In this document: piece after piece, positions 54,201-63,978 of the stretch
How the letters are laid out: every line of letters begins with the position of its first letter
How positions within the stretch are numbered: the stretch's first letter is position 1
NCBI GenBank assembly: GCA_016110215.1
Contig: JADWQD010000002.1
Location: 2,356,001 to 2,420,000, forward strand
Source: Capronia americana
Taxonomy: Eukaryota > Ascomycota > Eurotiomycetes > Chaetothyriales > Herpotrichiellaceae
Reading direction: 5' to 3'
Length of the DNA stretch: 64,000 bases
Notes under the pieces: model-generated
Told to the model about the DNA's origin: nothing
The model's input: the letters and a program-made list of their open reading frames with translations, nothing else
The model's database searches: none
Program-made: the position numbers and the translations under genes

Positions 54201-55901
54201 TTACAGGGGGCTTTCACTGGCAAACAACGTTCCAATCCCAGGTGAGTAACTGGCCAATTCATCAGAGAACAGCGCGCATTTCATGGCCTTCGCCTTCTCC
54301 ATAATCTGCGCACAAGACACCAGCCCCTGCAAAATACTTCGCTTCGGTCCGTCTACACAGATGGACGGCAACAGTACACCTGCGGCCACAGGTACACGAG
54401 ATACACGCTCCCACTCGTGCAGCAGTGCGACTCTCGCAGTTTCCAGAGGGAATGCGACGAAGCTTCGTCCGATATAGCCAACGTTCGCCTCCAACAGGTA
54501 TGGCAGTGAGCGAATAAGGAGCTCGACGGTTTTCATCAATTCCAAGCGTGCGCCCAGCATTCCCTTGCAGAACGAGCTCAGCTGGATTCCTTCGGAGTTG
54601 GTCCCATATCCACAAAGCCCAGATATTTCGTGGGTCTGCCGAGACGAGTGTATGATGTCGACGATGGAGGTATAGCACTCAAGAGCGTGTATCTTGAACG
54701 ATAGCCAGAAGGTCCAAGCTGAGGCAACTTGAAAATCTGGAAAGTCCAAGTTGCCGTGCCCACAGACGTAGGCTTCTGATTCCACAAACGCCCTTCCCTC
54801 TCGAGCAAGGAAACCAGTGCACCATCGTTGCAGGCCTTCCACAACGAATGAGACAGTCTCTACTGTTTCGTGCAGTCGCTCCCCTGCCTGGTTACAAATT
54901 GCATCTGCAGCGCACGACTCGTCGATATAGTTCATAATGGCAGGTATGTGCCGCGCCAGGAAGACAAGTTCGCCAAACTGGCCCTCCCCGAGCTCCTTTG
55001 CAATTCGCCGGTTGCCGACATGGCCGGTCGCCCTCCCCTCTCTGCAGAGGCCGGTGCCAGTCAGAACCGAGGGTCTGCGGTATGTAAGACAGAAAATGAT
55101 TTCGAAGAGTCGATATTCTTCCATCAGGTACCGCCAATCGCCAGGGATCGAGCCGGATTGAAGTAGCTGATGTACGTACACTGAGCCCAGACCGCGGACT
55201 TGGTCGAATATGCGAGACATGCTTCTACTGACATTGACTTCGAAGATTGCGGCTGCATGGCCCGACAAAATCAACGCCAAACAATCGTTGACGCCAAGGC
55301 TTCCGCCGTTGGTGATCGAGCTAAGTTGTCGACAGATGAAAGGAAGTGTCTTGTGGTACGTATCCAAGGAAACTGCCTGAATGTCCTTGCGCTGAAGTTC
55401 GGCTCCAAGGATGTGGAGTCCCAAGGCGCGAAGCATGCCTGTTACAACAGGATTCTCTTGGACAACCGCCAGCTCGTACGACTCAACAACCCAGACCGCG
55501 CACGGAGTGATCAACTGCTCTTCCGTCACTCCTACGCCTGGCAGAGCCACTCGGTCCGGTAGAAAGCGGGTCCGGAACATCCCCAGCAGGGACAGCGTGT
55601 ATTGCTTCTCCGGACTCGGCGCACGCAGCAGACCGCATTCCGACCCGGGAGAAGGTTTCCGCCATGATTTCCGTAACCCTGCTTTTTTGAGGTGGGTGCT
55701 GGAGTCTTTGGACCTATTTGACTGCCACTTCTTTTCTTCAACCCAGCGAAACTTCGGCTGACATGGTTGGTTGAGGGCTTCCAGCCGTTTCTTCTCCCTT
55801 TGACGTTGCCGATGGGCCTGGACATTCAATCTGACCTTCTCACGTCGGATCGCCAGCTTCTGATCATCATGGCAGCCAGCAGGCGGCCTTGCGCGAGCCA
55901 T
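54201..55901 (-). CDS. Fungal transcription-factor-like protein with bZIP-type basic region
   Basis: 566 aa, intronless, ATG at 55901. Residues ~16-40 (RREKVRLNVQAHRQRQREKK) have the basic-region pattern N-x2-A-x2-R-x-R of a bZIP DNA-binding segment, but no clear leucine-heptad zipper follows. Residues ~95-560 are a helical domain like that found C-terminal in many Pezizomycotina regulators (for example LGLHILGAELQRKDIQAVSL, SLGVNDCLALILSGHAAAIF, YLMEEYRLFEIIFCLTYRRP). I expect a nuclear, pathway-specific or stress regulator. No gene cluster surrounds it, so the targets cannot be guessed. An HMG-CoA lyase and MFS carrier follow on the same strand. Confidence 0.75.
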   Translation of the reverse strand: MARARPPAGCHDDQKLAIRREKVRLNVQAHRQRQREKKRLEALNQPCQPKFRWVEEKKWQSNRSKDSSTHLKKAGLRKSWRKPSPGSECGLLRAPSPEKQYTLSLLGMFRTRFLPDRVALPGVGVTEEQLITPCAVWVVESYELAVVQENPVVTGMLRALGLHILGAELQRKDIQAVSLDTYHKTLPFICRQLSSITNGGSLGVNDCLALILSGHAAAIFEVNVSRSMSRIFDQVRGLGSVYVHQLLQSGSIPGDWRYLMEEYRLFEIIFCLTYRRPSVLTGTGLCREGRATGHVGNRRIAKELGEGQFGELVFLARHIPAIMNYIDESCAADAICNQAGERLHETVETVSFVVEGLQRWCTGFLAREGRAFVESEAYVCGHGNLDFPDFQVASAWTFWLSFKIHALECYTSIVDIIHSSRQTHEISGLCGYGTNSEGIQLSSFCKGMLGARLELMKTVELLIRSLPYLLEANVGYIGRSFVAFPLETARVALLHEWERVSRVPVAAGVLLPSICVDGPKRSILQGLVSCAQIMEKAKAMKCALFSDELASYSPGIGTLFASESPL

Positions 55902-56647
55902 CTGAATGTGGGAGCCACTCTGGATGGCTTGAAGGTAGGTGGGTTTGTCGAGGAGAGCGAATATTCAACTTAGCCCTTTTTTAATTTCTGTCCTTTTGCG
56001 CCCGCCATCCACTCGACGGCCTCATGCGTCAGCAGCGCATCCGGCAGAAGTATGACGTGACGCTTGATTATTTATCGCTGTGTGTCCTCTCGATTCGAAA
56101 GAGGCGGAATCTGGAGAAGTGAAATGTCATCCGCTTGGCCGCATCAGCAGTATTACCAGAGTGCGAGAACTGTTGAAAAGTATAAGAAGTTGCGATTGGA
56201 GAGCAAGAGGGTGACAGTTTAGGCCCTAAGCGCATGTTGGCTGGTGCTGACAACTTGGCGTCAAGCCACCCCAGTCCGATTTGACAGAAATGAAGCTCGT
56301 GTTTGCGATTCCAAATGGTCATACAGTCCGGCCTTTCGGCGTCGGCGGCTTGATGGCGAGGGAATGGTTGTGAGATCCTGTTACAAGAGCTGAGCGGACG
56401 GCAATCTGGCTGAGACTTCAGCACTTGTTCAAGATAGTTGTTGTGTACGGTTTGCTGTTTACAGAGGGCGATGTCTCTTTTAGGTGGCAGAGATTGGTTT
56501 GCAGCACGCCGTGTCGACCCCCAGTCCATGTGCGCCAAAGGGAAATGAAGTGCAGAGTTCAGGAAGCAGGCATCAAACGGGGCGATTCCACAGCCGAACG
56601 CAAGTCTTCTTGATCGTCTGCTTGAGAGGCTGTATTTTCTTTGCTTA
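55902..56647. other. Intergenic region between the bZIP-like gene and HMG-CoA lyase
   Basis: About 750 bp. It contains the bZIP-like gene's promoter and the lyase 3' flank. A 156-codon minus frame at 56068-56538 lacks protein character. No RNA gene was noticed. Confidence 0.4.
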
Positions 56648-57807
56648 CTATGCGTCTTTCATCCTCGACAGCGTAGCTTTCCCAGCTCTCGAGTCATTCG
56701 GCCTCCCAAGTTGTCCTGTGATCCACTGGCCGATTTCTGCCATCTTAGGTAAATCGACACCCGTTTCACAACCGAGACTGTGCAGCAGATGCAATAGATC
56801 TTCGGTGGCGACATTGCCTGTCGCACCCTTGCTGTACGGACAGCCACCCAGTCCACCGACGGAGCTGTCGAATATTCGCACGCCATGCTCCAGGCCGACA
56901 ACCGTGTTCACAAGCGCCATCCCGTATGTGTCGTGGAAATGGAGGGCGAGATCCTCGTTCAGAATTCCAGCCTCCTTCAAGGTGTCTAGTAGTTTCCTTG
57001 TCCTAGGGGCAGTGCCCATGCCAGTGGTGTCAGCTACAGAAACTTCATCGCACCCCATCTCTAGCAGTGTCGCGGTGATTTCAGCCACCTTGTGCGGATC
57101 AACATCCGGCCCTTCGTAGGGACAGCCCAGAGCAACTGAAACGTAACCGCGCACCCGGATATTGTGTTGCTTTGCAAGCTCCATTATTGGCTTGCACCGC
57201 TCCAGGCTTTCTGCAATGCTGCAATTTGTGTTCTTTTGCGAAAAGGTCTCGGTCGCTGCGGCAAACAATGACACCTCTGTCGAGTTTGCGGATTTGGCCT
57301 CGAGCCTGGCCTCTCCAGCCGGGGATTCTCCCGGAGAAGGAGACGGGGGTGGCGTAGGATAGCCCGAGGGATTCTGTGCCCCCTTGACTTGGAAGATCTT
57401 GACCAGAGTCTCCAGGCCTCGAATGTTAGGAACGAGGTAGTTGTATGCTATCCCGTGAGGCGCGGCAGGTGGGTGGGTCAGTATCGACTCAAGTATCTCT
57501 GCTGTCGACGCCATCTACTTTGGTCAGCTAGATTATCCTCTGTGAAGCGAGCCAGACTCACTTGCGGAACCCATTTCGCAGGCACAAAGGATCCTGCCTC
57601 CATATGTGTGAGGCCTGTCTGCGCCAGCCGCCTAATAAGCTCGAGCTTGGTCTCGAGAGGGATTGAACTCTTCTCATTCTGCAAGCCGTCTCTTGGCCCG
57701 ACCTCGACTATTCTCACATGGTCGGCCAGGCATTGTCTTGAGGTACTGAAGCTGCGAAACGGGAATCTCGTGAGGGGCCGAGCAAGGCGGGTGGGAAGCG
57801 ACTTCAT
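56648..57807 (-). CDS. Hydroxymethylglutaryl-CoA lyase, mitochondrial
   Basis: Two exons: 57562-57807 and 56648-57514. The 47-nt intron (GTGAGT, branch CTGAC, AGTAG) joins Val-Pro-Gln to Met-Ala-Ser; the product is 370 aa. The enzyme splits HMG-CoA to acetyl-CoA and acetoacetate, ending leucine degradation. Residues 1-~30 (MKSLPTRLARPLTRFPFRSF) are a mitochondrial presequence. Then come VEVGPRDGLQNEK (metal-binding loop), GSFVPAKWVPQ, YVSVALGCPYEGPDVD, GCDEVSVADTTGMGTA, LALHFHDTYGMALVN (HxH metal ligands) and the signature SSVGGLGGCPYSKGATGNVA with the catalytic Cys. A Pro/Ser-rich insert of about 30 residues (QNPSGYPTPPPSPSPGE onward) interrupts the barrel before the FAAATETFSQKN strand. Confidence 0.93.
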
Positions 57808-58102
57808 TTTGAGGATTGGCCGTATGAACTCGGGTTTCCAAGCCAAAGATACGGAGTAGATCAAGTGAATGCAGCTCCGCTAGTTGCGTTCACTGAAGAA
57901 ACAGGGACAGTTGCCATGGACGGTGATCAAAAAGAGTGGCGTGCCATGGACAGACGCGTGTGGAGAAGCCTCAATGAACGGAAGCAGTCCAGATTGCGGA
58001 GAAGAGACGAGCCTGGACGAGCAGTGGCTATTCCGATATCGGTCATTTTGTCGAGGTGCGATTCAAGTGCTACGGTACATATCATACATCCATGTGTCAT
58101 GT

Positions 58103-59640
58103 TCAAGCTTTCAGCTTAAATCTTCCTTTCTCAGCTGCGTCCAGGCCGCGGACCGCTATCACGCAAACGCTTGACAGCATCAGCAGCCCAAAGTCATACC
58201 AGATCAGCGTGATGTATGCTGTCGGATGTTGGCCCTCTGCAACTAATGCACCGCCGACAGGCGAGCCCCAGAGAGCCCCAAGGCCGCGGATGAAGTATAT
58301 GAATCCATTGACTGAGGCATATGCCTGAGCGCCGAAGACTTCTATTACCGTCGTGGGAAAGAGGGAGTTGTAGCCTGACCATGTCAACAGAAGTACAGAG
58401 CCATCGGCATCGAGTCTTACCTCCAGCAAAGAGACCATAAGTGACAACAAACGCAATCCACAGCCGCATGTCATCGCCATAGGCGCTCGAGAGCCAGAAC
58501 GCCACCACAGTAACTGCGCTCCCGAGCACGCTGAGCACCAGAGTGTTCTGTCTGCCTGCAATATCCGCGATAAAGCCCATCGCGATCCGACTTACTGTAT
58601 TGACGGCATTGTTGATTGAAAGCAGGGCTGCACCACTAATAGACGGAGCTGTTAGCTTCAGTTAATGGAGCGTCTGGCACAAACCCACAATGCAGCAGTG
58701 TAGCCCAGCCTGGTACTGAACTCGGGCAAGAACGTTATCGGCACCAAATTTCCCGCTGCCTGAGCCATGGCAGCTATCGCCTGCAAAATGAACGTAGGTC
58801 GTTTCGCAAGTCTGATATCCACGAGGGTCGGCCGTTTCGAGAGACTCCGTGAGACCGGTGTGCCCAGTATAATCGGAATGCATATAGCGAAGTTGACCAG
58901 GCCAAAGACCCTCAATGTCCAAGCCGCTCCCAGCTTTGCTAGCAGGGCGCGTGCTGCTGGCGCGTACACCAGTCCACCGACGCCGGCACCCGATAGGATG
59001 AACCCCATAGCCGAGCCACGGTGAGCATCGAAGTACTCCGGAGCCACAGCAAGCACCGGAAAGTACACCAGTGAGGTGCCCACTCCATAGATCAAGCCTT
59101 GTGTAAGAAGCAACTGCCAAACCTGCGCGCGCTCCATTAGAACCCGTCCACGGCATACCCTAGACAAATACATACCTTGTGACAAAAGCTCGCAAGCACG
59201 TAGCCCAGTCCAATAAGCACAGCACCCGACCCCGTAATCCACCTCGGGTCCTTCGATCTCGCCATTATCGGGTTCACCACGATGCTTCCACCCCAAGTCA
59301 AACCGGCCGCCAGAGTCCCTACGAACGCCACCATTGCTTTGCTGGAGACCTGGTCTTTCGGGAGGAAGGGGTCTTTCGGACTGCTTCCATCGGTCAGGTA
59401 GTAGTTGAGAAAGACTCCGTAGGCTTGGTTCAGCCCGATGGTGACGAAGACATCGAAGAAGGCACAGAGGAGTATGCTTGTCTGCCTTTTTCGCGACACT
59501 GGTCGCATAGCCGGTTGGGCATTGGCCGGCGTGACCATACGTTCAAGGCCGATCTCATCCTCAGCTCCGTGTAGTTGAATGGATTCTCGTGATTCAAGTG
59601 TAGTCAACACGCCGGCTGAAGTCATGGTGCCAGCATTCAT
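58103..59640 (-). CDS. MFS transporter, monocarboxylate-porter type
   Basis: Four exons: 59176-59640, 58689-59122, 58421-58635 and 58103-58374; introns 53, 53 and 46 nt. The product is 461 aa with about 12 helices. Joins read CHK|VWQLLLTQGLIYG, GYTAAF|GAALLSINNAV (donor GTGGGT) and YGLFAG|GYNSLFPTTV. Marks of the fungal MCT-like family are FDVFVTIGLNQAYGVFLNYY in helix 1, GSGAVLIGLGYVLASF, GTSLVYFPVLAVAPEYF with HRGSAMGFILSGAGVGGLVY, NTVSRIAMGFIADIAGRQNT, and SLFPTTVIEVFGAQAYASVN. The substrate is unknown (carboxylate, riboflavin or similar). Neighbouring HMG-CoA lyase yields acetoacetate, but a link is only speculation. Confidence 0.9.
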
Positions 59641-60249
59641 GATGGCCTCAAGTCAGCCTCATGCCAGGAAAACAGAAAGAGGAGGCGAATACGGGCAGTC
59701 GGGCTATTCGTAGAACGAGGCTGTTTGAGATGCGGAGGACGAAGGGCGTGCGATCCACACTCCCTTCACCACAAGGAGAAAACCGGAGGCCAGAAACAAG
59801 CCCGACATGCTCACCACGCCGCGAGAAAAGGGATCTCAATGCGGGGATTATTCGAGGGCGGGGAACCTGGCGCCTAGCGGCACTGACGGCACCAGCGGCC
59901 TGCTGGAAACGCGTCATTTCCAGGCCCAAGATCACCCACCGATTCACCCAAGCCGCTCTTAAGGTCCCTCCCTCTCTCGGCAGGGCTGCAACACGCCATG
60001 GTTCAACCGCATCCTTTGAGAGATCGAACGGACCGGATACTCGGACAGGTGAAACAGGTCCTTCTTTCCTGTCCTCCCTGGGGCACTGGGGGCAGCGAAT
60101 TGACAGAACAGAACATGGAGCATGTCCATTCTCTCGATCGCTGTGGTCTTCAGCTTCATTACACCTTTGATGAGAGCTTCACAACGTTCAAGAGCCTCGG
60201 TCATCGAGATATCGAGTGCCGCTTCCTCCTTATAGTTATGAGAAAGCTC
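59641..60249. other. Intergenic region upstream of the MFS gene
   Basis: About 600 bp. Its right end (60120-60240, minus) contains coding-like sequence in the same frame as the next gene but beyond its stop (see findings). A 169-codon plus frame at 59661-60170 is Arg/Ser/Pro rich and rejected. Confidence 0.4.
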
Positions 60250-60774
60250 TTACAACGCATCTATCATCTGCGCCTTGCTCTTGTCGATGATCTTGATTAG
60301 CTTGACATTTTGTTGCTTTCGGTCAGATATGAGCTTGTATTTCAGATCCTCGTTAATCAACGAAAGGGCATAAGAAAAGTGGGAAGACCTACTTCCATGG
60401 CGCCAGAGGCTACATAGCTCTCCTTGAGCTTGACGAAGCGGACAGTCAATCCGTCGGTGAGCTGGCGCCGCTTCCTCATGCCGTCGCCGTCCTTGGCTTT
60501 ATCCTTTGTCTCGGTCTTGATGTCTGTCAACCGGTCCCATTTCTATAGAATCAAGCATGCAGGTGTGGATGAAGCAGGGGGAGACGCACGAGAAAGACGA
60601 GAGTGAAATTGAATAAGAAGTGGAAGAGCTGGTTGGAATCACGACGGCAGATCAGGTCGCTTTTGTTGTTGAATTTGCGCAAATGGGCACTGACATTGGA
60701 CTTTGGAAAACCCGGTCGCTGAAGATGCCACCGTATCCATCAATGCCCTCGCACTTGAGTAGGCCAACCACCAT
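60250..60774 (-). CDS. Small four-exon protein of unknown function
   Basis: Proposed exons: 60755-60774, 60590-60689, 60393-60542 and 60250-60333 (117 aa), introns 65, 47 and 59 nt. It was found by reading across splice sites, since no exon is a long frame. The joined product contains AHLRKFNNKSDLICRRDSNQ, LFHFLFNFTLVFL|KWDRLT, a charged DKAKDGDGMRKRRQ stretch, LTDGLTVRFVKLKESYVASG and LISDRKQQNVKLIKIIDKSK. Strong hydrophobic/charged patterning and clean frame joins suggest a real protein, perhaps partly coiled coil, but I do not recognise the family. The acceptor of the last intron could instead be at 60349 (adding five residues), exon 1 is the least certain part, and the 3' end may be longer. 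Confidence 0.5.
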
Positions 60775-61777
60775 AGATTAGTGACTGACATGTACAAGGT
60801 TACAAGGTTGGCTGGCGTTCCTTTTTGTGAGAGCAATTATGGGAAGGCGTTGTCATTCTCATCAACCGCCGCTGATGTAGATGCTGGCGAAGACACGGGT
60901 CTTATTGTATGTAAAGGGTCAGACTAGTTCGTCAGTGCTTAATCGGGTCAGCCCATAATGAAGGTGTAGTCAGCAGCTCTCACTGTCGCTAGAGGTCCAA
61001 GTCATTTTTATCTCATCAGAAGCTCACCGGGTCTGGCAGATAGAGTTTGGCCGCGGTCTGTTCCTCGGGCGTCTCTCACTAAGCCTTCTCTTCACTCTCA
61101 TCCACAGCTCTCGGGTCCCTCTGTCCTCACGCCAAGGTGGCTAAACGTGATCCAGGCCCCATGCATGCGATCGCAGGATTCACCAACAGCTAGGTCTCAC
61201 CCAGATAGCCGGGGTTTGCGTGCATACATATATCTGGGAGAATCTGAGGTCGCTGTCACATTGAACGTCGCTGCATGCCAAGGGCCTAGGTGATTCGACC
61301 AACAAGATCAAACGAGGCATTGCTGGGGCAGTGGCCACTCATGATCACGAGCTGCGATTTCCCGAAACCCTAGTTTGCCAAAGTTCTCGCCTCGCTTCGC
61401 GCACCGCATCGCCCACTGCTCAATGAACTGCTACGCCTCACTCCAGTCAGAGATCTGAAGTCAGCCTCGTCCTTCACCTCTTCTAGATAGCGCCTTTACC
61501 GCTTTCACAAGCCGTTGTCGACTTTACGTTTACCCAAGAGCAAACAACACTAAGATCCCATTGCGGATTGAGGAATAAGGAGTGACCTCGCATCCCACAC
61601 AGCCCCAAGCACATGGCAGGCGCATCATCTAACCCACCTTTTCCTTTTTCATGACTTCAATAAGATGGCGGTAGCTGGTTACACAATCCCCCTCTCCGCA
61701 TAAACGCATAAACGGGCTGACATCTCGTCACTCTCGTCGGCACGCGCATCGTTCTTGATCATGCCAGTGATCGCACG
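60775..61777. other. Intergenic region of about 1 kb upstream of the 490-aa gene
   Basis: It holds divergent promoters for the small minus-strand gene and the following plus-strand gene. No frame or RNA gene is supported. Pyrimidine-rich segments occur at 61070-61130 and 61430-61510. Confidence 0.4.
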
Positions 61778-63250
61778 ATGCTGGGGCGACAGACCGCATG
61801 CATACGTTATGAGAGTTACCCGAAATTCCAGATGAGTGCCAACCTTCAGCCGCGCTGCGCTCTGCAGGAGACTATAAGCGCTGGGCAATTCTACGTCCTG
61901 GACGAGCCTACCATTCTCAACCAAATCAAAGACGCCTTCGAACCAGAATTTGAACGACTGAAGGCGGCAAAAGCTGTCGAGGGGACGGAAGAGCAACGCA
62001 CGGCGGCAAACGGACAGGTGAACGGCCGAAGCCCCTCGCAAATTCTCTATGGGTGCAACTACGATGAAGTCAACCGGACACTGGTCGGGATCCTTGCGCT
62101 TCGGTGGATTCACAATCGCGACTACGAGCGCTTTACACGGCCCCAGCCTCCAGAAACACGGCTGACGGAAGAGTCGTTCGAATGGCTTTATCAGCTTTTT
62201 GCGACTGGCATCAGGGACCTCGATGATCTCTTCGCGCTCGTTTTGTCTATGGTCATTAATGACTTGGGAAAAGACCCCAACTTAGAAGAAGACTACTATT
62301 TTCATACTCACCGTCGCTTGCCCGACCAGAATCATGACTCACTCCTGCTGGAGTCGGCAAAGGCCGGCATGATCCCCGCCCTAGATTACCTGAACCCTGA
62401 AAAGAGGGAGGAGGTAATGCTTGGTCTGGAGCTTGGATCTGAGTTGAATGCCGGCCAGCTGGCCCAGGCGGAGAGTGTGCCCGTCAATCTCGAAGGACTG
62501 CTAAGCATGCGTGGCAAAGAACACGCCTTCGACCTCAAATTTATGGAACAGATCCTTGACGTTGCCGGAGCACTAGGCCATCTCGACTCAAGCGGGTCGA
62601 AGAATTTCATCGAACCCGTCTTCCAAGCCTTCAAAACCGTGCATGAGGTTTCCCTCGACATCATAGCAGGGAATTCGAATCCAAGGCAAGGCTATGACAA
62701 GGTGCTCACGAAGCGAGGTAACATGCTTTCTATCAAGGGATTCCGCAGGTTGAGTGTTAGCGACCGGGAAGAACGGGCCTTGCTCAGACTGCTCACAATG
62801 GGCCGTACAGCGGACAAAGAGCAGGCCGAGTTGTTCCAGAAAGCATTTCATGCCTTGGATGACCAGAACCGGGAACTGCTCGTCACAGGACTGAACGTGG
62901 ACGGAAATGTCAACGAAACTGCCGTTCTACCTTACTACATGCCGGCCATAATATCCACCACATTAGAAACCACAAAAGACTCGGATGAGGAGACCAAATG
63001 CCGAGCACTGACCTCCCTGATGAGGTACTTGGCTAAAGTTCTAGGAAGCGCTGCGAATGATCTGACTGGATTCCCTGAAGGCACGTTGTTCAGCGGCGAG
63101 GTGCCAGGTATCATCATCGAAAGGAATATGTCGAAGGCGCAGGATGTGATCAACAGCCCGGCGTTCAAGACGAACCCGGACCTTCTGGACGGGTTGCCCA
63201 TACCAGATGGACAGATTCTCCAGCGGCGAAGGACCAGCCAGTCTTGGTAA
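61778..63250 (+). CDS. Conserved-looking soluble protein of unknown function, 490 aa
   Basis: 490 aa from ATG 61778; a second ATG at 61832 (MSANLQP) is equally possible. No signal peptide or membrane helix is seen. The protein is mostly helical, with stretches such as ILGVIL-type LVGILALRWIHNRDYERF, LDDLFALVLSMVINDLGKDP (the NDLGK looks like part of an HD-phosphohydrolase motif, without proof), GHLDSSGSKNFIEPVFQAFK and MPAIISTTLETTKDSDEETK. Even composition and good codon structure argue for an expressed gene. At the 3' end a GTAAGG just before the stop could be a splice donor leading to an open frame that ends at 63452, so the C-terminus is uncertain. I do not recognise a named family. Confidence 0.7.
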   Translation: MLGRQTACIRYESYPKFQMSANLQPRCALQETISAGQFYVLDEPTILNQIKDAFEPEFERLKAAKAVEGTEEQRTAANGQVNGRSPSQILYGCNYDEVNRTLVGILALRWIHNRDYERFTRPQPPETRLTEESFEWLYQLFATGIRDLDDLFALVLSMVINDLGKDPNLEEDYYFHTHRRLPDQNHDSLLLESAKAGMIPALDYLNPEKREEVMLGLELGSELNAGQLAQAESVPVNLEGLLSMRGKEHAFDLKFMEQILDVAGALGHLDSSGSKNFIEPVFQAFKTVHEVSLDIIAGNSNPRQGYDKVLTKRGNMLSIKGFRRLSVSDREERALLRLLTMGRTADKEQAELFQKAFHALDDQNRELLVTGLNVDGNVNETAVLPYYMPAIISTTLETTKDSDEETKCRALTSLMRYLAKVLGSAANDLTGFPEGTLFSGEVPGIIIERNMSKAQDVINSPAFKTNPDLLDGLPIPDGQILQRRRTSQSW

Positions 63251-63717
63251 GGGGGAAAAACGACTTATCAGAGCTGCCTCCCCCAACATCGCAGCCGTTC
63301 AGGACATCCCCGTACCCAACAAGGCTGATAGGAAGCTGGCGTCGTGGAACCCGGAACCACACGTACCCAGAGTCTACAGGCGAATAGACGCCGATTCCAT
63401 ATGGCTCTGGGACGGAAAGTTCAGCAGATATATGGTTCGAGGACCTGAATAGCACACATCTCAAGCAGAAGCCTCTCAGCCATGGCTTCATCCACAGAAC
63501 CACGATACTCTCAAAGTTTATTCAGCGCTCACGAGCGTTATGCCTCCGACAGCACGCAAAAGCTATAAAATACGTACGCCCCGTCTCCTCCCCGGGCTTG
63601 AAGGTCTCCAGCATACTTCTCTCAGCTTCACCGTCCACGGTCCACAAGAGCCACACTGCCGCCCCAGCAGCTTGTTACCATCCAACACCTCCCCCCTCCC
63701 AAACAACCAATCAAAGC
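63251..63717. other. Downstream flank of the 490-aa gene / leader of the micropeptide gene
   Basis: The first 200 bp contain an open frame (to 63452) with protein-like composition (IPVPNKADRKLASWNPEPHV) that may be a final exon of the preceding gene. After 63452 nothing coding is seen until 63718; CT-rich leader sequence dominates. Confidence 0.35.
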
Positions 63718-63795
63718 ATGATTTTCGCCATCCTCGCCTGGATCATCGGTCTCGCCGCCCTTGGTGGCTTCATCGCCGGTGCCGTCAAGGGATAG
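63718..63795 (+). CDS. Putative 25-residue membrane micropeptide
   Basis: The frame ATG 63718 to TAG 63795 encodes a peptide dominated by one hydrophobic helix: MIFAILAWIIGLAALGGFIA then GAVKG. It has small-residue (Gly/Ala) spacing, which favours helix packing, and a single basic residue near the end. The ATG is preceded by AAAGC and follows a CT-rich stretch with CAACCAATC, as in fungal leaders. Such short hydrophobic peptides are known as subunits or regulators of membrane complexes, but I cannot name this one. A first exon of a longer spliced gene or a chance frame is possible. Confidence 0.4.
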   Translation: MIFAILAWIIGLAALGGFIAGAVKG

Positions 63796-63822
63796 GCGGT
63801 GCTCAGCCAACCTAGAGCACCT

Positions 63823-63978
63823 CTACCACTCTCTCGCAATTTCGCCGCCCATCCCGTCCAGCATCACCTCTATCGAATTTGGTTCCCGGCCCAGCACCTT
63901 CGATCCAACAGATCTACTCGTAATCGACTGCAACACCATGGTGCCCTCTCCTTCCACAACCCTCCCCCGTACGATCCA
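63823..63978 (-). CDS. Last exon of a gene entering from the right edge, unknown product
   Basis: The minus strand is open from 63978 to the TAG at 63823-63825, giving 51 residues: WIVRGRVVEGEGTMVLQSIT, then SRSVGSKVLGREPNSIEVML, ending GGEIAREW. The sequence just upstream in transcription (GTTTGTGTAG, 63979-63988) is a good splice acceptor and contains an in-frame stop, so this is best read as a terminal exon. The rest of the gene is beyond the window. A stand-alone ORF starting at the internal Met is the alternative. The product was not identified. Confidence 0.5.
   Translation of the reverse strand, partial: WIVRGRVVEGEGTMVLQSITSRSVGSKVLGREPNSIEVMLDGMGGEIAREW

Noticed and set aside
59661..60170. 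169-codon plus frame upstream of the MFS gene
   Set aside because: Arg/Ser/Pro-rich composition without hydrophobic core; lies in a promoter region.
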